Assembly: GCA_900543485.1 (NCBI GenBank)
Contig: UQRM01000002.1
Coordinates: 62,001 to 126,000, forward strand
Reading direction: 5' to 3'
DNA: 64,000 bases
Source: an uncultured Eubacterium sp.
GTDB lineage: Bacteria; Bacillota; Clostridia; Peptostreptococcales; Anaerovoracaceae
Shown here: in pieces, positions 1-8,248 of the stretch
Position numbering within the stretch: position 1 is the stretch's first letter
Layout: the number at the start of each line of letters is the position of its first letter
The notes under the pieces: model-generated
What the model was told of the DNA's origin: nothing
Databases searched by the model: none
Seen by the model: the letters and a program-made list of their open reading frames with translations, nothing else
Position numbers and translations under genes: made by a program

Positions 1-709
1 ACAGGCTTCCCGGCACCTGAGCGACCGTTCCGGCTGTAAATATCAACGCCGCGCTCTCTCCTACTATCCTTCCTATGGCCAGGATGACTCCCGCCAGTAT
101 CCCCGGAACCGCGCAAGGCAGTATTATCTTGAACACAGTTCTCAGCTTCCCGGCTCCCAGTCCAAAGCTTCCTTCCCTGTACGAATCAGGGACCGATATA
201 AGGGCCTCTTCCGTCGTCCTTATGATAAGTGGAAGTATCATGATAGCCAGCGTCACCGCTCCTGCCAGCAGGGAATAGCTCCACCCCAGGGTTATAACGA
301 ACAGTATATATCCGAACAGACCATACACTATCGAAGGTATGCCCTGAAGAGTTTCTGTGGTAGTCCTGATGACTTTGACCAGCTTACTGCCTCTTTTTGC
401 GTATTCCACCAGATATATAGCCGAGAATATACCTACGGGAACCGCCATCAGCAGCGATAACGCCGTGATGTAAACGGTACTTATGATGGCCGGCATCATA
501 GACATGTTATCGGTATTGAACTCCCACTCGAAGAGTCTAGGGCTCAAATTCGCAACACCGTTCACAAGTATATATATGATCAGCGAGAACAATACGCCAA
601 TAGTAAAGATCGCAGATATGAGTACCAAGATCCTCACGATCAGAGAGCCTGGCCTGTGCTTATATGTAAGCCAAAACAGATCCAGCGACCCGCTTTTTTT
701 CTTCTTCAT
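1..709 (-). CDS. pstA: Phosphate ABC transporter permease PstA (3' part outside window)
   Basis: Second membrane permease of the high-affinity phosphate importer, pairing with PstC in the cytoplasmic membrane. Translation from the ATG at 709 gives a basic N-terminus (MKKKKSGS), then hydrophobic segments and a permease cytoplasmic loop of the type seen in PstA (ALISVPDSYREGSFGLGAG followed by a run ending in RIVGESAAL). The reading frame is open to the window edge, so the C-terminus is missing. The start codon shares one base with the pstC stop (TGATG), which indicates translational coupling. pstB and phoU are expected beyond the edge but are not visible. Confidence 0.9.
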   Translation of the reverse strand, partial: MKKKKSGSLDLFWLTYKHRPGSLIVRILVLISAIFTIGVLFSLIIYILVNGVANLSPRLFEWEFNTDNMSMMPAIISTVYITALSLLMAVPVGIFSAIYLVEYAKRGSKLVKVIRTTTETLQGIPSIVYGLFGYILFVITLGWSYSLLAGAVTLAIMILPLIIRTTEEALISVPDSYREGSFGLGAGKLRTVFKIILPCAVPGILAGVILAIGRIVGESAALIFTAGTVAQVPGSL

Positions 710-1557
710 CAGTCAGCCCTCCTTTTCAATGCCATAAATGAAAGATTTATTATCAATATGAACACGAAAAGCACTACCGCGGTAGCAATGAGAGCTTCTC
801 TGTGGAGTCCGGAAGCGTAACCCATTTCCAAAACTATGTTGGCTGTCAGAGTCCTCACTCCAGCCGTTATGCTTTCCGGCATGATGGCCTGGTTCCCGCA
901 GACCATTACCACTGCCATGGTCTCTCCGATGGCTCTTCCTATTCCCAGTATTATCCCTGCCAGTATACCCATCTTGGCAGCAGGAAGTATCACTCTGAAT
1001 ATACTTCGTTCCTTAGTGGCTCCCAGAGCCAGCGCACCTTCGTAATAATACTCAGGCACCGCTCTGATGTTGGATTCAGATACGCTTATTATGGTCGGCA
1101 GTATCATGATCCCCAGCAGGACCGACGACGTCAGCAGACATTTACCGCTTCCCCCCAGTGAATCCTGCACCAGAGGAACGATCACCATCAATCCGAAGAA
1201 TCCATATACGATGGATGGTATCCCTGCCAGCAGATCTACCGCCGGCTTCATTATCCTGTAAAGTCCCTTAGGACAGTAGCGAGCCATGAATACGGCGCAG
1301 AGCAGACCGATGGGAACTCCTACGATTATGGCACCTGCCGTGACATATATACTTCCTATTATCATAGGAAATATTCCGTACAGATCCTGATTAGGTTTCC
1401 ATGAATCGCCAAGAAGGAAATCGGAGAACCCGATTTCCTTTATGGCAGGTACGCCGCTCGCGAACAGGAATACACAGATGAGTACTACTGCTATTATCGA
1501 AACACATGCTGCTACAAGGAATACCACCTTCATGATATTTTCACTGTAATTTCGCAT
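709..1557 (-). CDS. pstC: Phosphate ABC transporter permease PstC
   Basis: Membrane permease of the phosphate importer PstSCAB. The 282-residue product has an N-terminal membrane segment (about 8-32), a periplasmic-type loop, then further helices. The conserved cytoplasmic loop is seen as EGALALGATKERSIFRVILP followed by GRAIGETMAV, which contacts the ATPase PstB. Length is slightly short of the roughly 300 usual for the family. It lies 61 bases downstream of pstS and overlaps pstA by one base, so the three are probably one transcript. The RBS is weak (AGG about 10 bases upstream); an internal ATG at 1533 is an alternative start. Confidence 0.93.
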   Translation of the reverse strand: MRNYSENIMKVVFLVAACVSIIAVVLICVFLFASGVPAIKEIGFSDFLLGDSWKPNQDLYGIFPMIIGSIYVTAGAIIVGVPIGLLCAVFMARYCPKGLYRIMKPAVDLLAGIPSIVYGFFGLMVIVPLVQDSLGGSGKCLLTSSVLLGIMILPTIISVSESNIRAVPEYYYEGALALGATKERSIFRVILPAAKMGILAGIILGIGRAIGETMAVVMVCGNQAIMPESITAGVRTLTANIVLEMGYASGLHREALIATAVVLFVFILIINLSFMALKRRAD

Positions 1558-1618
1558 TTTCTGTACCTATTTTATTCTTTCTTGTCCTGTCTTTTATTTT
1601 TGTCGTTTGTTTTCTTTC

Positions 1619-2500
1619 TTACTCAGCAGTTACATCAGCCCAGTTAGTGATCTCACCGGTGAATATCTGTCTGATCTGCTCAGTAGCGAGATCCTCTACA
1701 GTGTTCTCAGTGTTTACGATAACTGCTATGCCGTCGAGAGCGATCACCTGACTCGTAAGACCTTCAGCTGCTTCTTCCTCTTCCAGCTCTCTTGAAGCCA
1801 TACCTATGTCACATACGCCTTCGATCGTGCTCTGGATACCAGCGCCGGAACCGGTCTGCTGGATCTCAACCTGAACTTTGTCATTGTGAAGAGCTTTGTA
1901 CTCGTCAGCAAGTACTTCCATTACAGGCGATACGGAAGTCGATCCTGCGCAAACGATGTTTCCTTCAACGTCAGCCATCTCGTATGCAGGAGCAGCGTCA
2001 TCCATCATGATGTAGCCCTCTTCCTCGATGATAGCCTGACCTTCAGCACTCATGATGAAGTTGATGAAGTCCTGAGGAAGCTCACCGACTTCGCCGTTAG
2101 TAACGATGTTGAACGGTCTCTGCAGCTTGTAGTCGCCGCTCTTTACGTTTTCTACCGTAGCGTCTACGCCGTCAACCTTTACAGCCTTTACCGAATCATC
2201 GAGCGAACCCAGTGAAATGTAGCCGATAGCTGCGCTGTTTCCTGCAACAGACTGGATAACTACCGATGTGCTGTTGGAAATCTCAGCTGTGTCTACTGTG
2301 TTGTCAACGTCATCAGCGAGAACTCCTGTCAGCTCAGTGAACGCATCTCTCGTTCCGGAACCTTCCTCACGGGAAACTACCGTGATATCTTCGCCGCTTG
2401 CTGCATCATCACCGCCTCCGCAGCTTGCCAGTGAGAACATCATCACTGCAGCGAGACCTAATGTAAGAACCTTAGCTAATCTGCTCTTTTTCATTTTCAT
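1619..2500 (-). CDS. pstS: Phosphate-binding lipoprotein PstS with permuted lobe order
   Basis: Extracellular phosphate-binding component of PstSCAB. A signal peptide ends in lipobox LASC with the lipidated Cys at residue 27. In the usual PstS the phosphate-contacting GSS/GST loop comes first and the SRExGSGTRxxF loop second. Here SREEGSGTRDAF is at residues 43-54, and GSTSVSP (186-192), TGSGAG (about 217) and IGMASREL (232-239) follow, ending in the IFTGEITNW block. The mature protein therefore reads as a circular permutation of the standard fold. I recall the same order in other gut Clostridia, so it is probably functional. Start at 2500 follows AGGAGATGT; a second ATG is at 2494. Probably induced by phosphate limitation. 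Confidence 0.9.
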   Translation of the reverse strand: MKMKKSRLAKVLTLGLAAVMMFSLASCGGGDDAASGEDITVVSREEGSGTRDAFTELTGVLADDVDNTVDTAEISNSTSVVIQSVAGNSAAIGYISLGSLDDSVKAVKVDGVDATVENVKSGDYKLQRPFNIVTNGEVGELPQDFINFIMSAEGQAIIEEEGYIMMDDAAPAYEMADVEGNIVCAGSTSVSPVMEVLADEYKALHNDKVQVEIQQTGSGAGIQSTIEGVCDIGMASRELEEEEAAEGLTSQVIALDGIAVIVNTENTVEDLATEQIRQIFTGEITNWADVTAE

Positions 2501-2565
2501 ACATCTCCTTCGTCTTTCTTTTGATTTGATTATGTACTTGATTTCTCCTCTTTAGTACGTGATTG

Positions 2566-2660
2566 ATTATAAGTTTCAAATGTTAAATACAAAATCTTCC
2601 TCAAGTTAAATCTATGTTAAACATTTTACATTTATTATGACCATATCGAAGGAATGTTAA
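2566..2660 (-). promoter_or_regulatory. pstS promoter with PhoP-box-like TTAACA repeats
   Basis: On the minus strand a TATAAT -10 box lies at 2566-2571. Upstream are TTAACA (2581-2586), TTAACT (2604-2609), TTAACA (2615-2620) and TTAACA (2655-2660). The middle two are exactly 11 bases apart, the spacing of tandem PhoP half-sites (TTAACA-N5-TTAACA) known from Bacillus subtilis. The next repeat is 23 bases away, close to two such periods. This suggests PhoPR-type control, but no regulator gene is in view. Confidence 0.6.
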
Positions 2661-2687
2661 AACCATATATCCCGCTACGAAATGAAA

Positions 2688-3242
2688 TCAGTTCAAAGCC
2701 TGTTTCCCCGTCCCTCGCTCCGTCAGCAAGTCGGCGATACTCCTCTCCGATTTGAACCTCACCCACAGACCGCTTTTCGTCTCATACTTCAGATTTTCCG
2801 GCATGAATCCATTCTTTCGATACGAGGCAGTCATCCAACGATATACATCATTACTGTATCTATACTCACCTTCTGACAAAATATTCCCTAGACGGTCACA
2901 TGTTACATTGTGAAATTGCCGCTTCGTTTTTCCGCTAACATCATCTGCTATACGTATCATTTTACGAAGAAATCTGCAATTATCTGTACATACCGATATC
3001 CTGTTATGCACTATCCTCTTTCTCGCCAACAATCTGCACAACTTCCTGTCCTTCGTTATCCCACATTCCTTTTTCCCCAGCCGCTTATACGGGAAAAAGC
3101 CCTCTCCGTTTTTCTTGACGACTATTTCGCCATCGGGCAACGTCTTCAGCTCCCTTCGCAGCTCCTCTACTTTTTTCTTTTCCATCTCCAGCAGCTGCGA
3201 CAGTTTCTTTTTAATGTCATCTCTTTCTTCATAATATGTCAT
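2688..3242 (-). CDS. Conserved protein resembling the N-terminal part of a clostridial PD-(D/E)XK-type nuclease family, C-terminus missing
   Basis: 184 residues, preceded by GGGAGGAAAGAG before the ATG at 3242. The N-terminus is a charged helix. It is followed by a LPDGEIVVKKNGEGFFPYKR block and a helical region rich in basic residues. The last third has ENLKYETKSGLWVRFKSE and SIADLLTERG. From memory, a family of about 250-300 residues common in Clostridia has this arrangement, with an RSKSE-IIAxxL motif just before the catalytic nuclease sheet. Here the frame stops at that point (TERGTGKQALN), and I see no continuation in the other minus-strand frames. It may be a decayed gene or a short variant without nuclease activity. 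Unrelated by context to pstS or the esterase. Confidence 0.55.
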   Translation of the reverse strand: MTYYEERDDIKKKLSQLLEMEKKKVEELRRELKTLPDGEIVVKKNGEGFFPYKRLGKKECGITKDRKLCRLLARKRIVHNRISVCTDNCRFLRKMIRIADDVSGKTKRQFHNVTCDRLGNILSEGEYRYSNDVYRWMTASYRKNGFMPENLKYETKSGLWVRFKSERSIADLLTERGTGKQALN

Positions 3243-3356
3243 CTCTTTCCTCCCATTTTTCTCATTCCGATATATTACGATAACTCAGAACAATTTTACA
3301 ATATTTTGAGATTAATGCAAATATTTTACATTAAATTTTATCGATACCTTACTGTG

Positions 3357-3601
3357 AATATCGCCAGTTGGTAAAATCAATGCCGTTCACGATAAAACCT
3401 GCGATTTTTCCTCAATTTTCAGAGGCATAATATCGCGACAATACAAAAAAATACTGCTCAGTATAGTATTTGTCTCAAAACCTCTTGAAAACTATACTGG
3501 CAGCATATTTACACGTGTTTGGCGATAATTCCACGTTAAAAACTCTCCAAAATCCGTCTATTTTATCGTGGAAGCATCTGTAATACAGCGTTAGCGATAT
3601 T
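3357..3601. repeat. Dyad-symmetric TATCGC motif array, copy A (245 bp)
   Basis: Eight short motifs are arranged symmetrically about position 3479. Left half: AATATCGC 3357-3364, CGATAAAA 3390-3397, TATCGC 3431-3436, CAGTATAG 3459-3466. Right half, each the reverse complement: CTATACTG 3492-3499, GCGATA 3522-3527, TTTTATCG 3561-3568, GCGATATT 3594-3601. Every pair has the same coordinate sum (6958), so the symmetry is exact. The 22-33 bases between motifs are not conserved between halves. A second copy with the same spacing lies at 55192-55437. It fills the gap between the esterase stop and the 184-residue gene. Role unknown; binding sites for a DNA-binding complex are the simplest reading. 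Confidence 0.8.
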
Positions 3602-3619
3602 TCCCCCATATGACCCTGA

Positions 3620-4501
3620 CTACTTGAATATCCTGGCGGCAAAATCCTGCAGCGCCTTCTGCCACACTCCGTCGTCATGGCCGCCCTTCATATCATAAAA
3701 AACATGCTCCGTCTTTTCACGGCTCATTACATCGTGCAGCTTGTACGCTACATCTCCGCACCGCCTGTCCGATCTGCCGACACACATCATCAGCAGCTTG
3801 AATTTCTGAGCCTCAGACGGCAGCTTCACGCTTTTCAGCAACGGAGCCCATTTGCCGGTCTCACCCGGTCTTTCCAATACATATGCCGGTGAAAAAGCAC
3901 CCACGTATCCGAAAGTGTCCGGATATGTAAAGGCCGTGTACAGAGCATTTCTCCCGCCCATGGAATTTCCCGCTACTGCTGTATTATCCCGCCCCTTCTT
4001 GACTGAATACCTGCTTTCGATGACCGGCATGAGGTTTTCCACCACTTCCTTCGCGGTCAGATCATACGCCTTTCGCTTTTCTGACGGCTTCAGTCCTCTG
4101 GTGTTCTCCCACCGATTGACAGCACTGTTTGGACACACGACTATCATCTCCGGTGCTTTACTGGAATAATAGAGATTCTGGAGGATAACGTCAGCCGATT
4201 TGTTCTTCCAGCTCCGGTGGCTTCCGTTCAGTCCATGAAAAAGATAGAGAACGGGATATTTTTTGTCTTTCGTATACCCGAAAGGCAGGAACACCGTAGC
4301 ATGTCTCTCAGTCTTAGTGATATGAGAATAATATGTCAGCGCCTCCGGTTTATTATATCCCAGCCCCGGCTGTTTTTTCATAATCGAAAATCTGCCGCTG
4401 CTTTCACTTACCATCGCACGACTGAGCCTGACGGGAACGACAGCGCACACAGTCACTACCGCAGCGATGGCAGCCAGTAAAATCAATTTATCTTTTTTCA
4501 T
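3620..4501 (-). CDS. Exported alpha/beta-hydrolase esterase (esterase D / feruloyl-esterase-like)
   Basis: Carboxyl-ester hydrolase of the putative-esterase family (Pfam Esterase), probably exported. The ATG at 4501 follows GGAGGAGGAAGA and starts MKKDKLILL, a signal peptide or membrane anchor over residues 1-25. An upstream in-frame ATG at 4525 would place the RBS inside the coding region, so it was not used. The hydrolase core shows the oxyanion strand YLFHGLNGSHRSW, nucleophile elbow GNSMGG (Ser) and a late His in KGGHDDGVW. The acid residue is likely the Asp in VGRSDRR. Length (293) fits CE1-like esterases. It has its own -10 box (TATAAT, 4524-4529) just after a terminator for nadE. Confidence 0.8.
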   Translation of the reverse strand: MKKDKLILLAAIAAVVTVCAVVPVRLSRAMVSESSGRFSIMKKQPGLGYNKPEALTYYSHITKTERHATVFLPFGYTKDKKYPVLYLFHGLNGSHRSWKNKSADVILQNLYYSSKAPEMIVVCPNSAVNRWENTRGLKPSEKRKAYDLTAKEVVENLMPVIESRYSVKKGRDNTAVAGNSMGGRNALYTAFTYPDTFGYVGAFSPAYVLERPGETGKWAPLLKSVKLPSEAQKFKLLMMCVGRSDRRCGDVAYKLHDVMSREKTEHVFYDMKGGHDDGVWQKALQDFAARIFK

Positions 4502-4530
4502 TTCTTCCTCCTCCTTCCCGCTCATTATAC

Positions 4531-4577
4531 AAAAAAATTCTTAAGGATACGTCTAAGTAGTCCTTAAGAATTTTTAA
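4531..4577 (-). terminator. Rho-independent terminator after nadE
   Basis: A perfect 15-bp inverted repeat (4533-4547 with 4561-4575, core TTCTTAAGGA) has a 13-base loop. Read on the minus strand it is followed by seven Ts (4531-4537). It closes the nicotinamidase-like/nadE transcript and separates it from the esterase. Confidence 0.75.
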
Positions 4578-4632
4578 GTTTATGGACATCAAAGCAGGCG
4601 ATATGTTAACCGGTCCCTGCCTTTATCACACC

Positions 4633-5373
4633 TCACTCCTCCGGCTCATACTCAAAAGCCGGCATCGGCTGGAGCTTGAAGAGATTCATCTGATGCATCC
4701 TGTCTATTCTGGCTTTAGTCTCTTCATCTTCACAGATCCCTTCCCTTATGTACCTGTCCAGTACCGCATAGGTAAACCCCAGATTGTCCTCATCAGTAAG
4801 GCCGCAGAGGCCGTCGATCGGCACTTTTTCCACGAACATATCCGGAAGCCCCAAGGCTCTGCCTACAGCCTTTACTTCCTGCACAGTCAGATGCGCCATG
4901 GGACTGAAATCTCCTGCCCCATCGCCGTATCTGGTATTGTAGCCTACCCAGTCTTCCGAAAGGTTGCATGTGTTGGCCACCCTTCCGTTGACAGTTTGAG
5001 AAACAGCATACAGTACCGACATCCTCAGTCTTGGAGGAAGGTTCACCTTGGCCTGGCCTTCGAAGGTCCCGAAATGCTTTTCCAGCTCTCCCACTACTCC
5101 GGCATAGGCATCCTTGATGTTGACGACTATCCCTTCGATCCCCAGATGCTCCACAAGCTTATGAGACACATCGATATCGAACTGTTCTCCGTTAGGCATC
5201 ATCACCCCGAGCACCCTGTCCTTACCGAGGGCTTCCACACACAGCGCCGCCACTACGGAACTGTCCTTGCCTCCCGAAAGGCCCACCACGGCCTTGCATC
5301 CTCTGCCGTTCTCCTCGAACCAGTCCCTTATCCACTTCACCATATCGTTTTTTGTCTTTTCCGCATTGAACAT
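4633..5373 (-). CDS. nadE: NH3-dependent NAD+ synthetase
   Basis: Amidates nicotinic acid adenine dinucleotide to NAD+ using ATP and ammonia, the last step of NAD biosynthesis, in the cytoplasm. 246 residues, the size of the ammonia-dependent enzyme without a glutaminase domain. The ATP pyrophosphatase P-loop is SGGKDSS at 33-39. Further signature segments are NLSEDWVGYNTRYGDGAGDFSP and KVPIDGLCGLTDEDNLGF. RBS AAGGATG precedes the ATG. The nicotinamidase-like gene lies 31 bases upstream on the same strand, so the pair links nicotinamide salvage to NAD synthesis; nadK is also in the window (11246). Confidence 0.96.
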   Translation of the reverse strand: MFNAEKTKNDMVKWIRDWFEENGRGCKAVVGLSGGKDSSVVAALCVEALGKDRVLGVMMPNGEQFDIDVSHKLVEHLGIEGIVVNIKDAYAGVVGELEKHFGTFEGQAKVNLPPRLRMSVLYAVSQTVNGRVANTCNLSEDWVGYNTRYGDGAGDFSPMAHLTVQEVKAVGRALGLPDMFVEKVPIDGLCGLTDEDNLGFTYAVLDRYIREGICEDEETKARIDRMHQMNLFKLQPMPAFEYEPEE

Positions 5374-5404
5374 TTTTTCATCCTTTCCTTATCCCTGCTT
5401 CCCT

Positions 5405-5929
5405 TTAACTTACTATATCTATCTGACACGCCTTCATCGCTTCGACAGCTCTGTCATGACTTTCCGGGGTCACGCCTGCGCAGCAGACCGGATCCACCAG
5501 CACTGGCACCTCCGGCAGAGTCGCCTTTATCAGCATGGCATTGGATATGACGCATATATCGGTACACAGCCCCACCAGCTCTACGCTTTCCAGTCCAGTT
5601 GTCCTATCCATCTCTGACAGCTTCTCCGTCAAACGGACAGAACCGAATGTCGGCTTATCTATCACCAGGGAACCCGCCGTCTCCAGACGGGGATCTATCT
5701 CCCAGCCGACGGTCCCTTTTATGCAATGAGGCACCGGCAGCTTTCTTCCTTCCTGGGTATCAAGGTAATCAGATCCGTGGGTATCCCTGGTGAATATGAC
5801 ACAGTCACCTGCATCCCGATATCCCGCTGCCTTCTCTCTGACCTTAGGCACGATGGCCTCGGCCTCCGCAGTGCCCAGCGCTCCATCTATAAAATCCCTC
5901 TGCATGTCCACAACGACGAGAACTTTCAT
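5405..5929 (-). CDS. Isochorismatase-family cysteine hydrolase, probable nicotinamidase
   Basis: Probably deamidates nicotinamide to nicotinic acid. The isochorismatase-fold catalytic triad is visible: Asp8 (VVDMQRDF), Lys92 (DKPTFGS) and Cys126 (LCTDICVISNA). Metal-ligand candidates typical of nicotinamidases are Asp49, His51 and His68 (RDTHGS, VPHC). The 174-residue length is slightly below PncA (about 180-215). RBS AGGAGGAAAAT is optimal. Its position directly before nadE supports the NAD salvage role; another amide substrate cannot be excluded from sequence alone. Confidence 0.8.
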   Translation of the reverse strand: MKVLVVVDMQRDFIDGALGTAEAEAIVPKVREKAAGYRDAGDCVIFTRDTHGSDYLDTQEGRKLPVPHCIKGTVGWEIDPRLETAGSLVIDKPTFGSVRLTEKLSEMDRTTGLESVELVGLCTDICVISNAMLIKATLPEVPVLVDPVCCAGVTPESHDRAVEAMKACQIDIVS

Positions 5930-5990
5930 ATTTTCCTCCTGACTTAAAGGTGTTGAACATATACATGGATAATGGTATCATTATTGTATT

Positions 5991-6656
5991 ATGAAAACTA
6001 AAATAACTATACCACAACTTTATAAACTAAAAAACTCCGATAAGGAAAAGCTGGTGCTCACTTACCTGAGCGCCTTTGAAAGCTATCCCAAACTGATGCA
6101 AGCCTTCAGTGATAAGAAGACGCGGCTGCTGGCGCTGGAAGCGACCCTCCGTTATTACACAGCCTTTGATCTGCGATACGGCTCCGGGTTCAGTCTGGAC
6201 GAAAACGTCAGAGAAGCTGTCCTCATCATCCACTCCGACCGCATGAAGTATACGTTTTTAAAACATCTGGCGGCAGGAAGCTATGGAAAAGAGTACAGGG
6301 CTGTCATCAGCAAACTCTCTAAGGAAGAAAAGCAGACACGCGCTGCCCTCTTCGAGGAACTGGATCGTCTCGAAGCTACAGTCGATATTCCCAGGCCCCA
6401 CATATACGCTGATTTCCTCGGTGTCGCCAGCGAATACCAGCATCAGGGCCGCGGCCGGAAGCTGATGTCACAGGTCTGTCGCTACGCCGACCAGATAGAA
6501 CTCCCTATCATGCTGTTCACCAACACAGCCGACGATATAAAGTTTTATCAAAGCCTCGGTTTCCGCATAATCGGCGAAACATCGTCGGAAAGATTCGGCT
6601 TTGTCAATACTTATATGCTGTACGAATCGTCGCTCAGAGAGGATCGATCTCTCTGA
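5991..6656 (+). CDS. GNAT-family N-acetyltransferase
   Basis: Acetyl-CoA-dependent acyltransferase of unknown acceptor. The C-terminal half holds the GNAT acetyl-CoA motif QHQGRGRKLM (about residues 147-156), preceded by the beta-4 strand IYADFLGVASEY. It is followed by LFTNTADDIKFYQSLGFRII, the usual final element of the fold. The first 90 residues are helical and less typical. Divergent from the nicotinamidase-like gene and convergent with the MBL gene. There is no good Shine-Dalgarno sequence before the ATG at 5991, so the exact start is uncertain. Confidence 0.82.
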   Translation: MKTKITIPQLYKLKNSDKEKLVLTYLSAFESYPKLMQAFSDKKTRLLALEATLRYYTAFDLRYGSGFSLDENVREAVLIIHSDRMKYTFLKHLAAGSYGKEYRAVISKLSKEEKQTRAALFEELDRLEATVDIPRPHIYADFLGVASEYQHQGRGRKLMSQVCRYADQIELPIMLFTNTADDIKFYQSLGFRIIGETSSERFGFVNTYMLYESSLREDRSL

Positions 6657-6658
6657 CT

Positions 6659-7624
6659 TTATTCCAGAGCCTTCATCATCGCTTTGATGATGGCCCTGGC
6701 ATTTATCACATAAGCTTCTACAGGCTGGACTTTCTCCAATGCGGGATTCCAGTATCTTTTTATGTACTCATCTGTCATCTGATCTTCCGTCAGGGACCGC
6801 GATACCATATCCCCGACAAATCCCAGCTTTTCACGACAGGCCGCCTCGAACATCTCCCAGTATCTTTCGTTGAAATACTGGGGCAGCATACCAAAGTGAG
6901 GCAGACATATGTATTTCGCTCCGTATTCCCGACACTTCTTCAGCGACTCCATGGCATCGCTGTAATCTTTGAGTATCGGGGTATGTACATACTCTGATGT
7001 CTCCAGCATCCCGGTGCTTTCGCTGGTAAAAAGGATGCCTGCCGGCTCCAGAGCAAAGCTCATGGAACAATCCGTATGTCCTTTTGTCTCCAGCGCTACG
7101 AGATATCCGTTTCCCAGCGACACCACGTCTCCATCCTCCAAGATCACATCTACTGCGAGACCATCCACCGGGATCTCCACGTTGCTTTCCGGATCATATA
7201 GTTCCCGCGCCGCTTCTCCCAGCTCCTTTATGAGCTTCCTGGCATTGGGTCGCCTCAGGATTTCTCTGCAGTGACGGCTTCCGCACACCATCGCCTCGGG
7301 GAATCTCCTTCTCACATAAGGCAGCGCCCCCATGTGATCGTAGTGGGAATGGCTCAGTATTATATAGTCCAGCTTTTCCCGGCCGTTTTCCGCCAGCCGC
7401 CTCGCCAGCTTTTCCACCATCCTGCTGCCACAGTAAGCCATACCGCAGTCCAGCAGCGCGGTTTTCTCACTGCCCACTATCAGCAGCGCCTCGCCGCCAA
7501 AGCCTGCCGTGACCCGGTACACGTCTGCGGGAAAATCGAATCTGTCGAAATCATCGCCGAAGACGTTGAAGATGTCATCCCAATCCAGCTTCTTTTCTCC
7601 GGCCGTCACATTGCTGCTTTCCAT
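6659..7624 (-). CDS. MBL-fold metallo-hydrolase
   Basis: Metallo-beta-lactamase superfamily hydrolase with an unidentified substrate. The dinuclear metal motif HxHxDH appears as SHSHYDHMG (about residues 92-99). Later ligands fit KGHTDCSMSF (His) and CLPHFGMLP (His), and GFGGEALLIVGSEKTALLDCG is the first strand pair. 321 residues; the last 90 form a helical tail often seen in Firmicutes members. The stop lies 2 bases from the convergent GNAT stop. The RBS is GGAG nine bases before the ATG. It follows the acidic 201-residue protein after 18 bases, so both may be part of the murI transcript. Confidence 0.85.
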   Translation of the reverse strand: MESSNVTAGEKKLDWDDIFNVFGDDFDRFDFPADVYRVTAGFGGEALLIVGSEKTALLDCGMAYCGSRMVEKLARRLAENGREKLDYIILSHSHYDHMGALPYVRRRFPEAMVCGSRHCREILRRPNARKLIKELGEAARELYDPESNVEIPVDGLAVDVILEDGDVVSLGNGYLVALETKGHTDCSMSFALEPAGILFTSESTGMLETSEYVHTPILKDYSDAMESLKKCREYGAKYICLPHFGMLPQYFNERYWEMFEAACREKLGFVGDMVSRSLTEDQMTDEYIKRYWNPALEKVQPVEAYVINARAIIKAMMKALE

Positions 7625-7642
7625 CTTACCAGTCTCCCGCCA

Positions 7643-8248
7643 TTACATATATCGGCTATCATCATCCACATCTCCCGGCTCACCGTCCTCCGGAGAGAAA
7701 ACGATAGTACCCTCATCATCGTCTCCAGACGATGCCAAGTCAGAAAATGGCATGATATAGCTGTCCAGCTGATAATCCAGCGCATTCTCGAAATCATACC
7801 TGTACTTCTCACCGCCCAGCTTTTCCACGCGGGAAGCGGTTATAGCATCCCTGACCGTATGGTACAGAGGCTCACCGGACTCAGGAACAAGCCTGACTTC
7901 CGACTCATGAGAATACCAGTTTCTGAAGCGGCAGAACTCATCGACAAAACGCCTCAGATCGTCTTCGTCATCATTCGCCCCTGCCACCATACCGGTAAGA
8001 CTCATCTTTATCTGATGGAGCAATGAAAATATTTCCCCCGAATCATCGGGAAGACCATCCAAGACGTCTTCAAAATAGTCGTTGAGCAGCTCCTCTATCA
8101 TGGTCTTGTCCGCCTGCTGAAAGAGGCTGTAGACAGCCTCCTGATCTATATATTCCTCACTTTCTATCAGATCGGCCATGGCCTCGAAGTACTCAAAATC
8201 GCTTCCGTCCTCCAGATCCAGGTATTCAAGCAGTTCTTCAAAATTCAT
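7643..8248 (-). CDS. Acidic protein of unknown function downstream of murI
   Basis: 201 residues from the ATG at 8248, which overlaps the end of murI by 11 bases (MNFEELLEYLDLEDGSDFEY). The product is very acidic and mostly helical. Its tail is rich in Asp (SSGDDDEGTIVFSPEDGEPGDVDDD) and likely disordered. No signal peptide, membrane segment or motif that I recognise. An upstream start at 8275 lies wholly inside murI and is less likely. The overlap implies coupled expression with murI; no function is proposed. Confidence 0.7.
   Translation of the reverse strand: MNFEELLEYLDLEDGSDFEYFEAMADLIESEEYIDQEAVYSLFQQADKTMIEELLNDYFEDVLDGLPDDSGEIFSLLHQIKMSLTGMVAGANDDEDDLRRFVDEFCRFRNWYSHESEVRLVPESGEPLYHTVRDAITASRVEKLGGEKYRYDFENALDYQLDSYIMPFSDLASSGDDDEGTIVFSPEDGEPGDVDDDSRYM

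Noticed and set aside
3357..3601. CRISPR array, because units have a regular 36-base outer length
   Set aside because: The repeated part is only 6-8 bases, alternates in orientation, and is arranged as a dyad; no cas genes are present.
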